Positions 16,490 through 29,021 are shown, counted from the first letter of the stretch. The stretch: 64,000 bases of DNA from Enterobacter sichuanensis (GCF_002939185.1 NZ_POVL01000018.1:17363-81362), one strand, 5' to 3'. The notes: generated by a model not told the origin, from the letters alone. Numbers and translations: made by a program.

Positions 16490-16763
16490 GATTCAATTCC
16501 TAATGGGTTCCAGATCTGGCGCGTAGTTTACTGTCTGGCGCGCCGCTTGACAAAATTCTGCGATCGTCTCAGCGAAATACGAATAATTTCTTATTTGAAC
16601 AATTAGAATTTCAAGCTGTTCAAAGCCTTATTTGTAAACTTTTGTTTGGGAGTTATCTGTAATTGTGATCATTCACGCAACTCATAAAAGGGGCGTTGTC
16701 TATACTTTACACACAAGGATTAGGGGCTTTTCCCCTGACAACCCAAAGTTCCGGAGGTGACAT

Positions 16764-17039
16764 ATGAAACGCAAAAACGCTTCGCTACTCGGTAACGTGC
16801 TGATGGGTTTGGGGCTGTTTGTGATGGTTGTCGGCGTAGGTTATTCAATATTAAACCAGTTGCCGCAGCTTGATCTCCCGCAATACTTCGCGCATGGCGC
16901 GGTTCTGAGCATCTTCCTCGGTGCGGTATTGTGGCTCGCCGGGGCACGCGTGAGCGGCCATGAGGAAGTGTGCGATAAATACTGGTGGGTGCGCCACTAC
17001 GATAAACGCTGCCGTCGCGACCAGCATAAGCACAGCTAG
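16764..17039 (+). CDS. ychH: Small inner-membrane stress protein YchH
   Basis: 91 residues with two hydrophobic helices (about 9-31 and 43-66, the latter containing GAVLSIFLGAVLWLAGA) and a charged His/Arg-rich tail. GGAGG 8 bases before the ATG. E. coli YchH is a membrane protein induced by stress and connected with CRP control. The 274-bp upstream gap contains TGTGATCATTCACG, but the half-site spacing does not fit a standard CRP site. Divergent from pth. Confidence 0.9.
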   Translation: MKRKNASLLGNVLMGLGLFVMVVGVGYSILNQLPQLDLPQYFAHGAVLSIFLGAVLWLAGARVSGHEEVCDKYWWVRHYDKRCRRDQHKHS

Positions 17040-17061
17040 TACCAGGACGAAAGAATACCGA

Positions 17062-17090
17062 AACGACTCCCCAGGGAGTCGTTTTTTTTT
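17062..17090 (+). terminator. Intrinsic terminator of ychH
   Basis: ACGACTCCC and GGGAGTCGT form the stem, followed by a run of nine T. It lies 22 bp after the ychH stop. Confidence 0.9.
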
Positions 17091-17100
17091 GCATCAAGGG

Positions 17101-17131
17101 TTGACCCTCACGTAACGTAAGGCACCAGAGT
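17101..17131 (+). promoter_or_regulatory. MerR-type promoter/operator
   Basis: TTGACC (-35, 17101) is followed 19 bp on by a weak -10 (CAGAGT). The spacer contains the inverted repeat CCTCACG-TAA-CGTAAGG (17105-17122, one mismatch). A 19-bp spacer holding a dyad is the hallmark of MerR-family autoregulated promoters. Confidence 0.55.
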
Positions 17132-17160
17132 GGCGGCACTGGCAAAGAAAAGGAGCAGTT

Positions 17161-18219
17161 ATGTTGATTCAGGTGGGTGAGCTGGCGAAGCGGGCCGGCA
17201 TCACCGTGCGAACATTGCATCACTATGAACAAACAGGAGTGTTGCTGCCTTCTGCCAGAAGCGCGGCAGGTTACCGGCTTTATAACCTGGCGGATGTCCA
17301 GCGTCTGCACATGATTCAGGCGCTGGCAAAAGCGGGGCTGGAACTTGCTGAAATCAGGGATTTTCTGGAACAAAAGTCGCTGTCGTTAACGGAGCTCCTC
17401 GATGCGCAAATCAGCCTGCTGGATAAGCAGCTGCGCAGCATACACACGCTGCGTGACAGGCTGGTGGATTTGCGTACCGGGCTTACCGCCGATGAGACGC
17501 CCGATCTGGAATCCTGGCTACAGACTCTGGAGTTAATGAATATGTACGATCGCTGGTTTACGAAAGAAGAGTTACAGCAGCTGCCGTTTGCGCTGCAGAA
17601 GGATGCGCTGGCAGCTATCTGGTCGGGGCTGGTTGCAGAGGTCAATACCCTGCTGGAGCAGCACGTACCCGTTACAGACCCGCGGGCGAGGGATCTGGCC
17701 ACGCGCTGGATGGAACGCCTGGAGCAGGACACGGCAGGCAAGCCAGAGTTTCTGACCCGGCTGAACGAGATGCACAGCGCAGAACCGCAGATGCAGGCGC
17801 AAACCGGCATCACGCCGGAGATGACCGACTATATTACGCGGGCGTTTGCCGAGTCGAAGCTCATTATCTGGGAGAACTATCTCTCTGCCGAAGAGATGGC
17901 GTTTACCCGGGCACATTACTTTGACCGCATGATGGAGTGGCCGCCGCTGGTGGCGAAACTGCATCAGGCGCAGCAGGAAAACCTCGACCCCGCCTCTGAC
18001 GATGCGCAAAAGCTTGCCGAAAACTGGCTGGCGCTGTTCCAGTCGTACGCGGGCACGAACCCGGAGACGCAGCAAAAGTTTCGCGTGGCCATGCAGCAGG
18101 AGCCGCATCTGATGAAGGGAACATGGATGACGCCTGCCGTGCTTGAATGGCTCCAGCAGGCGATTGGGGTGATGATGCAGAGACGCTTCTCTGCATCAGG
18201 GGGCTCACAGATCCGCTAA
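17161..18219 (+). CDS. albA: MerR-family regulator with TipAS antibiotic-binding domain (AlbA-like)
   Basis: 352 residues. The N-terminus ([20 protein letters not shown]) is a MerR winged helix, followed by a dimerising coiled coil (about 75-115). The C-terminal half, from [19 protein letters not shown] onward, is a tandem TipAS-like helical domain. Klebsiella oxytoca AlbA, which traps the gyrase poison albicidin, has this composition and also exists as a short form beginning near the MYDRWF motif; the symbol is given by resemblance from memory. GGAG lies close to the ATG, and a MerR-type dyad promoter is just upstream. The last 15 bp overlap the convergent dauA end. Confidence 0.7.
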   Translation: MLIQVGELAKRAGITVRTLHHYEQTGVLLPSARSAAGYRLYNLADVQRLHMIQALAKAGLELAEIRDFLEQKSLSLTELLDAQISLLDKQLRSIHTLRDRLVDLRTGLTADETPDLESWLQTLELMNMYDRWFTKEELQQLPFALQKDALAAIWSGLVAEVNTLLEQHVPVTDPRARDLATRWMERLEQDTAGKPEFLTRLNEMHSAEPQMQAQTGITPEMTDYITRAFAESKLIIWENYLSAEEMAFTRAHYFDRMMEWPPLVAKLHQAQQENLDPASDDAQKLAENWLALFQSYAGTNPETQQKFRVAMQQEPHLMKGTWMTPAVLEWLQQAIGVMMQRRFSASGGSQIR

Positions 18220-19884
18220 CGCGGCATCACGATTAGGGTAGAAGGCAAGGCGGCCAGGGATCGGCTGCACCCCCGCCCGCGCCATGGTGCGCAGAGGCTG
18301 GAACTCAAGATTACTTACCCGCAGTTCACATCCTTCCGGCAGACGTTTCACAAAACGCTGGAAGGCGTCCAGCCCGCCCGCATCCAGCACCGGCACGGCA
18401 TCCCATTTCAGGACCACTATCCGCTTGCCCGCAATGCGGGACTCCAGATCGCTGAACAGACCTTCTGCCGCGGCGAAGAACAACGGACCAATCACGCGCA
18501 GAACCAGCACATCATCTGGCACCTCCACGTTAACCGGGGAGAGGCGCGTCATCTGCGCAATACGGCGCATAAACAGCAGGGAAGCGAGCACGATCCCGAC
18601 GCTGATGGCGATGACCATATCGAACAGCACGGTCAGCGACATGCAGATCAGCATGACGATGATGTCGTCTTTCGGGGCGCGACGCAGCAGGTTTACCACC
18701 TTATGCGCCTCACTCATGTTCCAGGCCACCATCAGCAGCAGGGCGGCCATGGCGGAAAGCGGCAGCCAGGAAAGCAGCGGAGCGAGGATCAGCAGGGCTA
18801 AGATCACCAGCACAGAGTGGATGACCGCTGAAACCGGCGAGGTGGCCCCGGCGCGCACGTTGGCCGCAGAACGGGCGATGGCCGCCGTGGCCGTAATGCC
18901 GCCAAAGAACGGTGCGATGAGGTTGCCTAGCCCCTGGCCGACCAGCTCGCTATTGGCTTTGTGCTTGGTGCCGGTCATGCCGTCGAGCACAACGGCGCAG
19001 AGCAGGGATTCAATCGCCCCGAGCATTGCCATGGAGAAGGCCGCCGGAAGCAGGGCGCGCAGGGAATCCCAGCTTAAGGTAAAGCTGGAGCCGGGCATGT
19101 CCCACGGCAGCACCAGCTGCGGTAACAGTTGCGGTATGCCGCTACCCTGTGAACCGTCCGCCAGAACATAGTGGAACTGCGAGCCAATGGTGGCGACATG
19201 GCCGCCGAACATATTCACGACAGCCATCACCGCGCAGCCCAGCAGCAGCGCGGGCAGATGGCCCGGCAGACGAATACCCAGACGAGGCCAGACGATCAGC
19301 GTCCCCAGCGTCACAATCCCGATGGCGGCGTCGCCCAGGTTGGCAGTTGGCAGCGCCATAAACAGCGCGCCCACTTTTTGCAGGTAGTGTTCCGGAACGT
19401 GCGCCATCTGCAGGCCAAGGAAATCCTTGATTTGCATCGTTCCGATGGTGATACCGATCCCGGAGGTGAACCCCAGCGTAACGGAAAGGGGAATGTACTC
19501 TATCAGGCGGCCAAAGCGGGCCAGGCCAAACAGAATTAAAAAGAGCCCGGACATCAGGGTGGCGACAAGCAGGCCTGCCAGACCAAACTGCTGTGAAACA
19601 GGGTAGAGGATCACCACAAAAGCGGCAGTCGGGCCGGAAACGCTGAAACGTGAACCGCCGGTCAGAGCAATGACGATCCCTGCCACGGCTGAGGTGTACA
19701 GACCGTACTGCGGCGCAACGCCGCTACCAATCGCCAGCGCCATCGCCAGCGGGATGGCGATAATGCCGACGGTGATCCCGGCAATCAGGTCACGCACAAA
19801 GCGTGATGAGGTGTACTTCTCTTTCCAGCAGGCGTCGATGAGGGCGCGAAAGGGCAGAACATGTGAGGAAGTTACGTTTTTCAC
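18205..19884 (-). CDS. dauA: C4-dicarboxylate/SulP-family transporter DauA
   Basis: 559 residues, same length as E. coli DauA (YchM). The N-terminal SulP membrane domain has 10-14 hydrophobic segments and SulP signatures ([40 protein letters not shown]). The C-terminal STAS domain contains [19 protein letters not shown]. DauA imports succinate and other C4-dicarboxylates at acid pH in aerobic growth. Neighbour of prs, as in E. coli. Confidence 0.95.
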   Translation of the reverse strand: MKNVTSSHVLPFRALIDACWKEKYTSSRFVRDLIAGITVGIIAIPLAMALAIGSGVAPQYGLYTSAVAGIVIALTGGSRFSVSGPTAAFVVILYPVSQQFGLAGLLVATLMSGLFLILFGLARFGRLIEYIPLSVTLGFTSGIGITIGTMQIKDFLGLQMAHVPEHYLQKVGALFMALPTANLGDAAIGIVTLGTLIVWPRLGIRLPGHLPALLLGCAVMAVVNMFGGHVATIGSQFHYVLADGSQGSGIPQLLPQLVLPWDMPGSSFTLSWDSLRALLPAAFSMAMLGAIESLLCAVVLDGMTGTKHKANSELVGQGLGNLIAPFFGGITATAAIARSAANVRAGATSPVSAVIHSVLVILALLILAPLLSWLPLSAMAALLLMVAWNMSEAHKVVNLLRRAPKDDIIVMLICMSLTVLFDMVIAISVGIVLASLLFMRRIAQMTRLSPVNVEVPDDVLVLRVIGPLFFAAAEGLFSDLESRIAGKRIVVLKWDAVPVLDAGGLDAFQRFVKRLPEGCELRVSNLEFQPLRTMARAGVQPIPGRLAFYPNRDAALADL

Positions 19885-19970
19885 AATTATCTATCATCCG
19901 TATGCGCATCATCTGTCATGTGAATGGCAGGTGAAGGAGGCATTAATCATACAAATAAAACCCAGAGACA

Positions 19971-19996
19971 AAAAAACCCGCCGCAGCGGGTTTTTT
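19971..19996 (-). terminator. Intrinsic terminator of prs
   Basis: AAAAAACCCGC-CGCA-GCGGGTTTTTT lies 12 bp past the prs stop; the A/T runs on both sides make it able to work in both directions. Confidence 0.9.
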
Positions 19997-20008
19997 GGCC
20001 GTGTCCGA

Positions 20009-21025
<1,017 letters not shown>

Positions 21026-21081
21026 CTATCCAGGCGGTGTATTAAAGAGCGCGATGCAACGTCTGGAACAGGGTGACGTTG

Positions 21082-21951
21082 TCACCGAAACTCAGTCTGC
21101 GCCAGAATGGCGTGCTGTAGGGGGGAGGTGTTCATCCCGCGCGCTACAAAACCATGCAGCCAAACCGGCGCTTGCTCAAGCACCTGACGAGCGGCGGATT
21201 CGGTGTCAAATTCAGCAAAGACACAGGCCCCTGTACCAGTCAGGCGCGACGGCGCGTATTCTAACAGCCAGGAAAGCACCGCATCAACCTCGCGAAAACG
21301 TTTTCTTGCGATATCCTCGCAATCGTTGCTGAATTCACAATTTAATAACGTTTCTATTGACCGCACCGGGGTATTTCTTTTCAGGTCAGGATCTTTAAAG
21401 ATGACCGGGGTCGGAATACTCACCCCCGGGTGGGCAACCAGGTACCATTTTTCCGGCGGTTCAACCGGAGAGAGGATCTCACCCACGCCCTCGGCAAACG
21501 CCGCATGCCCGCGCACAAACACCGGGACATCTGCGCCCAGCGTCAAACCTAAGGCCGCCAGTTCGTCCTGCGACAGTCCGCAACCCCAGAGATGGTTCAG
21601 CGCAACCAGCACGGTGGCAGCGTTAGAGGAGCCTCCGCCCAGCCCGCCGCCCATTGGCAGACGCTTCTCGATACGGATGTCCGCACCGCTACCCGCCGCC
21701 AGGCGACCGGATTGCGCCGCGGCGTTCATCAGCAGACGCGCAGCGCGCACAATCAGGTTGTCCTCATGTGCCACGCCGTCGACCGGCGTCAGGAGGCAAA
21801 TTTGTCCGTCCTGGCGCAGTTCAATGGAGATCGTGTCCCCATAGTCAATGAACTGAAACAGCGTCTGCAGGGTGTGATACCCGTCAGCGCGCTGGCCGGT
21901 AATGTATAAAAACAGGTTCAGTTTTGCCGGAGAGGGCCAGTGGGTCATCAT
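21082..21951 (-). CDS. ispE: 4-diphosphocytidyl-2-C-methyl-D-erythritol kinase
   Basis: 289 residues (E. coli 283). A GHMP kinase of the non-mevalonate isoprenoid pathway; phosphorylates CDP-ME at O2. N-terminal [12 protein letters not shown] with the catalytic Lys, glycine-rich ATP loop [20 protein letters not shown], and C-terminal [13 protein letters not shown]. Overlaps the lolB stop by 4 bp (ATGA type), so the lolB-ispE-prs order is an operon, in the direction lolB to prs. Confidence 0.97.
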   Translation of the reverse strand: MMTHWPSPAKLNLFLYITGQRADGYHTLQTLFQFIDYGDTISIELRQDGQICLLTPVDGVAHEDNLIVRAARLLMNAAAQSGRLAAGSGADIRIEKRLPMGGGLGGGSSNAATVLVALNHLWGCGLSQDELAALGLTLGADVPVFVRGHAAFAEGVGEILSPVEPPEKWYLVAHPGVSIPTPVIFKDPDLKRNTPVRSIETLLNCEFSNDCEDIARKRFREVDAVLSWLLEYAPSRLTGTGACVFAEFDTESAARQVLEQAPVWLHGFVARGMNTSPLQHAILAQTEFR

Positions 21952-22559
21952 TTAACGATCCAGTTATCCATCTTCAGCTTGATGCGCTGGCTGCCCTGAG
22001 TCAGCTCCATGTTGGATGGCAGCGCCGGTTTACTCTTACTGTCATAGTCGTTGTACACCACTTTCCAGGTTTTGCCGTTCTGGGTGTAACTGATCTGGCT
22101 CAGACGGTATTGATCGTCAAGCGTGTAGTCGGTCGCCTCACCCGGCAGGCCAAGGATCCACTGGCGCAGGCTGTTGAGCGGAATAGGCATTCCCGTCAGC
22201 TTGCCAATCATCTCTTCGGCATCGGTCGCGGTGTAGTGCTGGCCTTTGTTATCGGTGATCTGCGCTTCGCCCGGTTTTGCAATAAGCTCCAGTTCGGTAC
22301 TGCCCAGCGGGTTCAGCAGCAGAAGGCGATAGTTGTCCTGGCCGGTCTGCTGCCAGAAGAAGCGCGCATAAACTTTTTGCTCGTCAGAGAGATAAGCGAA
22401 GGCGCCGCGGGTCTGGTACTGGCTCAAATTACGGACATCCTGCTGGTGCTGACGCCACTGCGGTGAATCAGGGCTTTTGCCCGGGCCTTTTGGTTGGGTG
22501 ACGGTACATGCGGTCAGAACCAGTGCCGCCAGCGGCAGCAGGCGAATCAGTCGGGTCAT
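21948..22559 (-). CDS. lolB: Outer-membrane lipoprotein receptor LolB
   Basis: 203 residues from the ATG at 22559 ([20 protein letters not shown]), a lipoprotein signal with lipobox LTAC. LolB accepts lipoproteins from LolA and inserts them into the outer membrane. The reading frame is open upstream to 22625, but that would bury the signal; the start chosen gives a normal signal, with AAGGA 12 bases upstream. Divergent from hemA. Confidence 0.93.
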   Translation of the reverse strand: MTRLIRLLPLAALVLTACTVTQPKGPGKSPDSPQWRQHQQDVRNLSQYQTRGAFAYLSDEQKVYARFFWQQTGQDNYRLLLLNPLGSTELELIAKPGEAQITDNKGQHYTATDAEEMIGKLTGMPIPLNSLRQWILGLPGEATDYTLDDQYRLSQISYTQNGKTWKVVYNDYDSKSKPALPSNMELTQGSQRIKLKMDNWIVK

Positions 22560-22760
22560 AATGAGGACAAATCCTTGAGATACGTTGCAGTTATAACTGT
22601 TAATGCTAGCGTTGATGGTCCCCACCGTCTACGTTCAAATTATCTCAAAGCGTTGTGTAACCTATTACTCCGAAAGGGGGCAGTCCCTTTTATTGATCTC
22701 GCGCATCCTGTATGATGCGTTCTGCTAACCTTATTAACGCTGGTACTACTCCCGCTCAAC

Positions 22761-24017
22761 ATGACCCTATTAGCACTCGGTATCAACCACAAAACAGCCC
22801 CGGTTTCGCTGCGAGAACGCGTTACGTTTTCGCCGGATACGCTTGACCTGGCGCTGGACAGCCTGCTTGCCCAGCCGATGGTGCAGGGTGGCGTGGTGCT
22901 CTCGACGTGCAACCGTACCGAGCTCTATTTAAGCGTGGAAGAGCAGGATAACCTGCACGAAGCGCTGATCCGCTGGTTATGCGACTACCACAACCTCAAT
23001 GAAGACGAGCTGCGCAACAGCCTGTACTGGCATCAGGATAACGACGCCGTCAGCCATCTGATGCGCGTCGCCAGCGGGCTGGATTCGCTGGTGCTGGGCG
23101 AGCCGCAAATTCTGGGTCAGGTGAAAAAAGCCTTTGCGGATTCGCAAAAAGGGCATCTGAAGGCCAGCGAGCTGGAACGCATGTTCCAGAAGTCATTCTC
23201 CGTGGCAAAGCGTGTGCGAACCGAAACCGACATTGGTGCCAGTGCGGTTTCTGTTGCTTTCGCGGCCTGCACCCTTGCACGCCAAATCTTTGAATCCCTG
23301 TCAACCGTCACCGTGATGCTGGTGGGCGCGGGCGAAACCATCGAACTTGTGGCGCGCCATCTGCGCGAGCATAAAGTGAAAAAGATGATTATCGCTAACC
23401 GTACCCGCGAACGTGCGCAGGTGCTGGCGGATGAAGTGGGGGCAGAGGTGGTTGCCCTGAGCGACATCGATGAGCGCCTGAAAGAGGCGGATATTATTAT
23501 CAGCTCGACCGCCAGCCCGCTGCCGATCATCGGTAAAGGGATGGTGGAGCGCGCGCTCAAATCCCGTCGTAATCAGCCGATGCTGCTGGTGGATATCGCC
23601 GTTCCGCGCGATGTGGAGCCAGAAGTCGGCAAGCTGGCTAACGCCTACCTTTACAGCGTGGATGACCTGCAAAGCATCATTTCGCATAACCTCGCTCAGC
23701 GTAAAGCGGCGGCGGTGCAGGCGGAAACCATTGTCGAGCAGGAAACCAGTGAGTTTATGGCCTGGCTGCGCGCGCAAAGCGTCAGCGAGACCATCCGCGA
23801 GTACCGCGGACAGGCGGAGCAGGTGCGTGATGACCTGACTGCCAAAGCGTTAGCGGCTCTTGACCAGGGCGGCGACGCACACGCGATTATGCAGGATCTG
23901 GCATGGAAACTGACCAACCGCCTGATCCATGCACCAACCAAATCTCTTCAGCAGGCTGCCCGTGACGGGGATGATGAACGCCTGACTATTCTGCGCAACA
24001 GCCTCGGGCTGGAATAG
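22761..24017 (+). CDS. hemA: Glutamyl-tRNA reductase
   Basis: 418 residues, E. coli length. First committed step of C5 heme synthesis: reduces glutamyl-tRNA(Glu) to glutamate-1-semialdehyde. Catalytic Cys in [17 protein letters not shown]-binding [17 protein letters not shown], and C-terminal dimerisation helices. Leads the hemA-prfA-prmC operon and is divergent from lolB. Confidence 0.97.
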   Translation: MTLLALGINHKTAPVSLRERVTFSPDTLDLALDSLLAQPMVQGGVVLSTCNRTELYLSVEEQDNLHEALIRWLCDYHNLNEDELRNSLYWHQDNDAVSHLMRVASGLDSLVLGEPQILGQVKKAFADSQKGHLKASELERMFQKSFSVAKRVRTETDIGASAVSVAFAACTLARQIFESLSTVTVMLVGAGETIELVARHLREHKVKKMIIANRTRERAQVLADEVGAEVVALSDIDERLKEADIIISSTASPLPIIGKGMVERALKSRRNQPMLLVDIAVPRDVEPEVGKLANAYLYSVDDLQSIISHNLAQRKAAAVQAETIVEQETSEFMAWLRAQSVSETIREYRGQAEQVRDDLTAKALAALDQGGDAHAIMQDLAWKLTNRLIHAPTKSLQQAARDGDDERLTILRNSLGLE

Positions 24018-24058
24018 CGCCCTATACCCATTTTCTAAGACAAGGTGCACTTACGCCT

Positions 24059-25141
24059 ATGAAGCCTTCTATCGTCGCTAAACTGGAAGCTCTGCACGAG
24101 CGCCATGAAGAAGTCCAGGCGCTGCTCGGCGATGCCGGGACCATTGCGGACCAGGAACGTTTTCGCGCGCTCTCACGTGAATACGCGCAGTTAAGTGATG
24201 TTTCTAAATGCTATACCGACTGGCGACAGGTTCAGGAAGATATCGAAACGGCGCAGATGATGCTCGACGATCCTGAAATGCGCGAGATGGCGCAGGAAGA
24301 GTTGCAGGATGCGAAAGCGCGTTCTGAAGAGATGGAGCAGCAGCTTCAGGTGCTTCTGCTGCCGAAAGATCCGGACGATGAGCGTAACGCCTTTGTAGAG
24401 GTCCGCGCCGGTACCGGCGGTGACGAAGCGGCCCTGTTTGCCGGGGACCTGTTCCGCATGTACAGCCGCTACGCCGAGTCACGCCGCTGGCGCGTGGAGA
24501 TCATGAGCGCCAACGAAGGCGAACACGGTGGCTACAAAGAGGTTATCGCCAAGATCAGCGGCGACGGCGTGTACGGTCGTCTCAAGTTTGAATCTGGCGG
24601 TCACCGCGTACAGCGCGTGCCGGCTACCGAATCTCAGGGTCGCATTCATACCTCCGCCTGTACGGTGGCGGTGATGCCGGAGCTGCCGGAAGCGGAACTG
24701 CCCGACATCAACCCGGCCGATCTGCGCATCGACACCTTCCGCTCCTCCGGGGCGGGCGGTCAGCACGTTAACACCACCGACTCCGCCATCCGTATTACCC
24801 ACCTGCCAACCGGCATTGTGGTGGAGTGCCAGGACGAACGTTCCCAGCACAAAAACAAAGCCAAAGCGCTTTCCGTGCTGGGGGCGCGTATTCACGCGGC
24901 AGAAATGGCGAAACGCCAGCAGGCGGAAGCGTCAACCCGTCGTAATCTGCTGGGTAGCGGCGATCGCAGTGACCGCAACCGCACCTACAACTTCCCGCAG
25001 GGTCGCGTGACGGACCACCGCATTAACCTGACGCTCTACCGTCTGGACGAGGTGATGGAAGGGAAACTGGACATGCTGATTGAGCCAATCGTGCAGGAAT
25101 ACCAGGCCGACCAGCTGGCGGCGCTGTCCGAGCAGGAATAA
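24059..25141 (+). CDS. prfA: Peptide chain release factor 1
   Basis: 360 residues. Recognises UAA and UAG. The PxT-type codon-reading loop is present ([14 protein letters not shown]), as is the catalytic GGQ in [18 protein letters not shown]. The stop overlaps the prmC start (TAATG); PrmC methylates this GGQ glutamine, so coupling joins enzyme and substrate. Confidence 0.97.
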   Translation: MKPSIVAKLEALHERHEEVQALLGDAGTIADQERFRALSREYAQLSDVSKCYTDWRQVQEDIETAQMMLDDPEMREMAQEELQDAKARSEEMEQQLQVLLLPKDPDDERNAFVEVRAGTGGDEAALFAGDLFRMYSRYAESRRWRVEIMSANEGEHGGYKEVIAKISGDGVYGRLKFESGGHRVQRVPATESQGRIHTSACTVAVMPELPEAELPDINPADLRIDTFRSSGAGGQHVNTTDSAIRITHLPTGIVVECQDERSQHKNKAKALSVLGARIHAAEMAKRQQAEASTRRNLLGSGDRSDRNRTYNFPQGRVTDHRINLTLYRLDEVMEGKLDMLIEPIVQEYQADQLAALSEQE

Positions 25142-25971
25142 TGGATTTTCAGCACTGGTTACGCCATGCCTCCGGTGAGCTTTCCGGGGGTGAAAGCCCG
25201 AAGCGTGATGCCGAAATTTTGCTTGAGTACGTGACGGGCAAAGCTCGCACGTATCTGCTGGCGTTCGGTGAAACCGAACTGACCGCTGATCAGGAAGCGC
25301 AGCTCGCCGCGCTGCTTGCCCGCCGTAAAACCGGTGAGCCGGTGGCGCATCTCGTCGGAGAGCGTGAGTTCTGGTCGTTACCCTTGTTCGTCTCTGCGGC
25401 GACGCTGATCCCGCGTCCTGACACCGAGTGTCTGGTGGAGCAGGCACTGGTGCGTTTACCCGCAGAGGCCTGCCGCATTCTCGATCTCGGTACGGGGACC
25501 GGGGCCATCGCCCTGGCGCTCGCCAGCGAACGGCCCGATTGCGCGGTCACGGCGGTGGATGTGATGCCCGACGCGGTAGCGCTGGCGCAGCGTAACGTGG
25601 AACGTCTTGCCCTGGCTAACGTGACCGTGCTGCAAAGCAGCTGGTTTAGCGCGCTGGAGAAGCAGACGTTCGGGATGATTGTCAGTAACCCGCCCTATAT
25701 CGACGAGCATGACCCGCACCTCTCGCAGGGGGATGTGCGCTTCGAACCGCTGTCGGCGCTGGTTGCCGCCAGGGAGGGATTAGCCGATCTCGATCACATT
25801 GTGACAACGTCACGACAGCATTTACTTCCCGGTGGCTGGCTGCTGGTGGAGCATGGCTGGACGCAGGGGGATGCCGTGCGGGCGCTGTTTACACAGGCAG
25901 GCTACTCGGCGGTTGAAACCTGCCGCGACTACGGCGGTAATGAGCGTCTGACGCTGGGGCAATGGGCATGA
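25141..25971 (+). CDS. prmC: Release factor glutamine methyltransferase
   Basis: 276 residues. Methylates the GGQ glutamine of RF1 and RF2 using SAM. SAM motif ILDLGTGTGAIALALASERP and catalytic VSNPPYIDEHD are intact, with an N-terminal helical substrate domain. The stop (TGA) overlaps the ATG of the sirB2 remnant. Confidence 0.97.
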   Translation: MDFQHWLRHASGELSGGESPKRDAEILLEYVTGKARTYLLAFGETELTADQEAQLAALLARRKTGEPVAHLVGEREFWSLPLFVSAATLIPRPDTECLVEQALVRLPAEACRILDLGTGTGAIALALASERPDCAVTAVDVMPDAVALAQRNVERLALANVTVLQSSWFSALEKQTFGMIVSNPPYIDEHDPHLSQGDVRFEPLSALVAAREGLADLDHIVTTSRQHLLPGGWLLVEHGWTQGDAVRALFTQAGYSAVETCRDYGGNERLTLGQWA

Positions 25972-26108
25972 AGCCTGGCTATCTGCCATTTACTGATAAA
26001 GGCGCAGGGCTGACTGAAAAGCCGTTTGGCGTTATCATTGACATCGTTTTGGGTTTTATCGCGTCTGGACGTCATTGTACGCGCAGTCGTTACTGGGGTA
26101 AGTCATGA
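25968..26108 (+). pseudogene. sirB2: Remnant of sirB2 (ychQ), internally deleted
   Basis: A 46-codon frame exactly fills the slot occupied by sirB2 (about 130 codons) in E. coli and Salmonella. It overlaps the prmC stop (ATGA) and the sirB1 start (ATGA). The product reads MKPGYLPFTDKGAGLTEKPF then GVIIDIVLGFIAS. From memory, this resembles the SirB2 segment LPFT-x3-(S/A)WLTEKLFGVIIYIVLGFIAL. The N-terminal and most C-terminal membrane helices are missing. Residues W to G, L to P and Y to D inside the conserved block suggest decay. Probably non-functional as SirB2 but kept in frame, so coupling to sirB1 is preserved. Confidence 0.65.
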
Positions 26109-26914
26109 GGTCCTTAGCCGATTTCGAATTTAATAAAGTGCCGCTCTGCGATGGCATGATCCTGATTTCGGAGATGATTCGCGACGATTTTACGTCGCAG
26201 TATGTCTACGATGAACTGGAGAGTCTGGTCAGCCTGGCGCGCGAAGAGATCAATCAGGCGCGTCCGCAGGACTGGCAGCTGGAGAAGCTGCTTGAGCTTT
26301 TCTACGGCGAATGGGGTTTCTGCGACACGCGGGGCGTGTATCGCCTGTCTGACGCATTATGGCTGGACCAGGTGTTAAAAAATCGTCAGGGCAGCGCGGT
26401 CGCGCTGGGCTCTATTTTGCTGTGGATCGCGCACCGTCTGGATATTCCACTGGTGCCGGTCATTTTCCCGACGCAGATGATCCTGCGTGCCGAGTGGCTG
26501 GACGGTGAGATGTGGCTGATTAATCCGTTTAACGGCGACACGCTGGACGAACATACGCTGGACGTCTGGCTGAAAGGCAATATCAGCCCGGTGGCCGAGC
26601 TCTTTAATGAAGATCTCGACGAAGCCGACAACGCCGAAGTTATTCGTAAGCTGCTGGATACGCTGAAATCGGCGCTGATGGAAGAGCGTCAGATGGAGCT
26701 GGCCCTGCGTGCCAGCGAAGTTTTGCTGCAGTTTAATCCGGAAGATCCGTACGAAATTCGCGACCGCGGGCTTATTTATGCCCAGCTCGACTGCGAGCAC
26801 GTGGCGCTGAACGATTTAAGCTATTTCGTCGAACAATGTCCGGAAGATCCGATCAGCGAAATGATTCGGGCGCAGATCAACGCGATCTCGCACAAACAAA
26901 TTACACTGCATTAA
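26105..26914 (+). CDS. sirB1: SirB1/YchA, transglutaminase-like TPR protein
   Basis: 269 residues, E. coli length (MRSLADFEFNKVPLCDGMIL...). The middle carries the transglutaminase-like fold (GVYRLSDALWLDQVLKNRQG, SAVALGSILLWIAHRLDIPL) followed by TPR-like helices. Function is poorly defined; Salmonella sirB was linked to SPI-1 gene expression. It sits between the prmC operon and kdsA, as in relatives. Confidence 0.93.
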   Translation: MRSLADFEFNKVPLCDGMILISEMIRDDFTSQYVYDELESLVSLAREEINQARPQDWQLEKLLELFYGEWGFCDTRGVYRLSDALWLDQVLKNRQGSAVALGSILLWIAHRLDIPLVPVIFPTQMILRAEWLDGEMWLINPFNGDTLDEHTLDVWLKGNISPVAELFNEDLDEADNAEVIRKLLDTLKSALMEERQMELALRASEVLLQFNPEDPYEIRDRGLIYAQLDCEHVALNDLSYFVEQCPEDPISEMIRAQINAISHKQITLH

Positions 26915-26941
26915 TCTTAATTCCGATTCACACCTGAATAA

Positions 26942-27805
<864 letters not shown>

Positions 27806-27807
27806 TA

Positions 27808-27834
27808 AAAAAACCCGCTTCGGCGGGTTTTTTT
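27808..27834 (+). terminator. Intrinsic terminator of kdsA
   Basis: AAACCCGC-TTCG-GCGGGTTT followed by Ts, just after the kdsA stop. Confidence 0.92.
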
Positions 27835-27846
27835 ATGGGGCATATT

Positions 27847-27913
27847 GCCGGGTGGCGCTGCGCTTACCCGGCCTACAGAACCCGTAGGCCCTGCAAGCGA
27901 AGCGCCGCTGGGC
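27847..27913. repeat. REP/BIME-like element between kdsA and chaA
   Basis: GCCGGGTGGCGCTGCGCTTA and the following CCCGGCCTAC (27847-27876) form a REP palindrome, followed by an inverted mate containing GTAGGCC and GCGAAGCGCCGCTGGGC. A close copy lies at 58182-58214. E. coli has the ldr/rdl toxin repeats at this place; none is seen here. Confidence 0.8.
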
Positions 27914-27920
27914 AAAAAGG

Positions 27921-29021
27921 CTACGCAAAAATCGTCATCAGATACGCAACAAACAAAGCCATATGCGCTGCCCCGTTCAGCACATTGGTGCGTCCGGTGG
28001 AGAACGAAATCTGGCACAGCAGCAATGATGCCACCATCACAATCATCTCCGGCGCGCCCAGCGCAAACTGCAGTTCGTTGCCGGTCATAAAGGCAATCAG
28101 CGTCACTACCGGTACGGTGAGTGAAATGGTCGCCAGTACCGAGCCGAAGAACAGGTTCATCGCGCGCTGCACCTGATTGTTCAGCACCGCTTTCAGCGCC
28201 CCCAGCCCTTCAGGGGACAGAATCAACAGCGCCACCAGGAAACCGGTAAACGCCACTGGCGCGTTCAGCTCGGTCAGCAGTGTCTCCAGCGGGTTGGCAT
28301 TCATCTTGGTGACGGCAATCACCGCAATCAGATGTACGATCAGCCAAACCGTATGCCACGCGCTGCTGTGGGCCGACGGCTTACCGTGGTGCGGGTCATC
28401 GTCGTCGCTGTCATCTTCATGCTCATACACAAACAGGCTCTGGTGCGTTTTGGTCTGAATCAGCAGAAACACGCCGTACATGGCTGCGGAAATGAGCGCG
28501 ACCAACAACGCCTGACCGGTAGAAAAATTGGCGCCCGGCAGCGCCATCGGGAAGACCAGCACAATAATCGCCAGCGGGAAGAGCGCAATCAAATACTGTT
28601 TAATGCCGAACAGGTTCATATACTGGGTCGCGAATTTGCGTCCGCCCAGTAACAGAGAGAAGCCCACCAGACCACCCGTGACAATCATGATGATCGAATA
28701 GAGCGTGTCGCGCATCAGCGTCGGCGCGGCGTCACCGGTCGCCATGAGTGCGGAAATCAGACTGACTTCAAGAATAACAACGGAAAGGCTGAGAATTAAC
28801 GATCCGTAAGGCTCACCCAGACGGTGGGCTAATACGTCCGCATGGCGAACGACGCTAAATGCGCTGGTTAAGATACCGACCAGGGCCAAAATATTGATAC
28901 CAACCACCACTGGCAGTGACTGACTGCTTCCCCAGAAGAGCAGCACAGCCAGTGCCAGAACCGGGAAAATGAGTGACGTCTCCTTGTGGCGGGTCTTCAC
29001 CGCCTCGTGTGCTGCTGTCAT
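27921..29021 (-). CDS. chaA: Sodium-potassium/proton antiporter ChaA
   Basis: 366 residues from the ATG at 29021 (MTAAHEAVKTRHKETS), with GGAG 8 bases upstream, matching E. coli length; the frame is open to 29036. About ten membrane segments, CaCA-type repeats around LSVVILEVSLISALMATGDA and LLILSPEGLGALKAVL, and an acidic loop EHEDDSDDDDPHHGKPS. Exports Ca2+, Na+ and K+ at alkaline pH. Divergent from chaB. Confidence 0.96.
   Translation of the reverse strand: MTAAHEAVKTRHKETSLIFPVLALAVLLFWGSSQSLPVVVGINILALVGILTSAFSVVRHADVLAHRLGEPYGSLILSLSVVILEVSLISALMATGDAAPTLMRDTLYSIIMIVTGGLVGFSLLLGGRKFATQYMNLFGIKQYLIALFPLAIIVLVFPMALPGANFSTGQALLVALISAAMYGVFLLIQTKTHQSLFVYEHEDDSDDDDPHHGKPSAHSSAWHTVWLIVHLIAVIAVTKMNANPLETLLTELNAPVAFTGFLVALLILSPEGLGALKAVLNNQVQRAMNLFFGSVLATISLTVPVVTLIAFMTGNELQFALGAPEMIVMVASLLLCQISFSTGRTNVLNGAAHMALFVAYLMTIFA

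Noticed and set aside
16664..16680. CRP site upstream of ychH
   Set aside because: TGTGATCATTCACG has half-sites 4 bp apart, where CRP needs 6; evidence too weak.
27836..27920. ldr/rdl toxin-antitoxin repeats, present here in E. coli
   Set aside because: Only a REP-type element is seen; no small hydrophobic Ldr frame.
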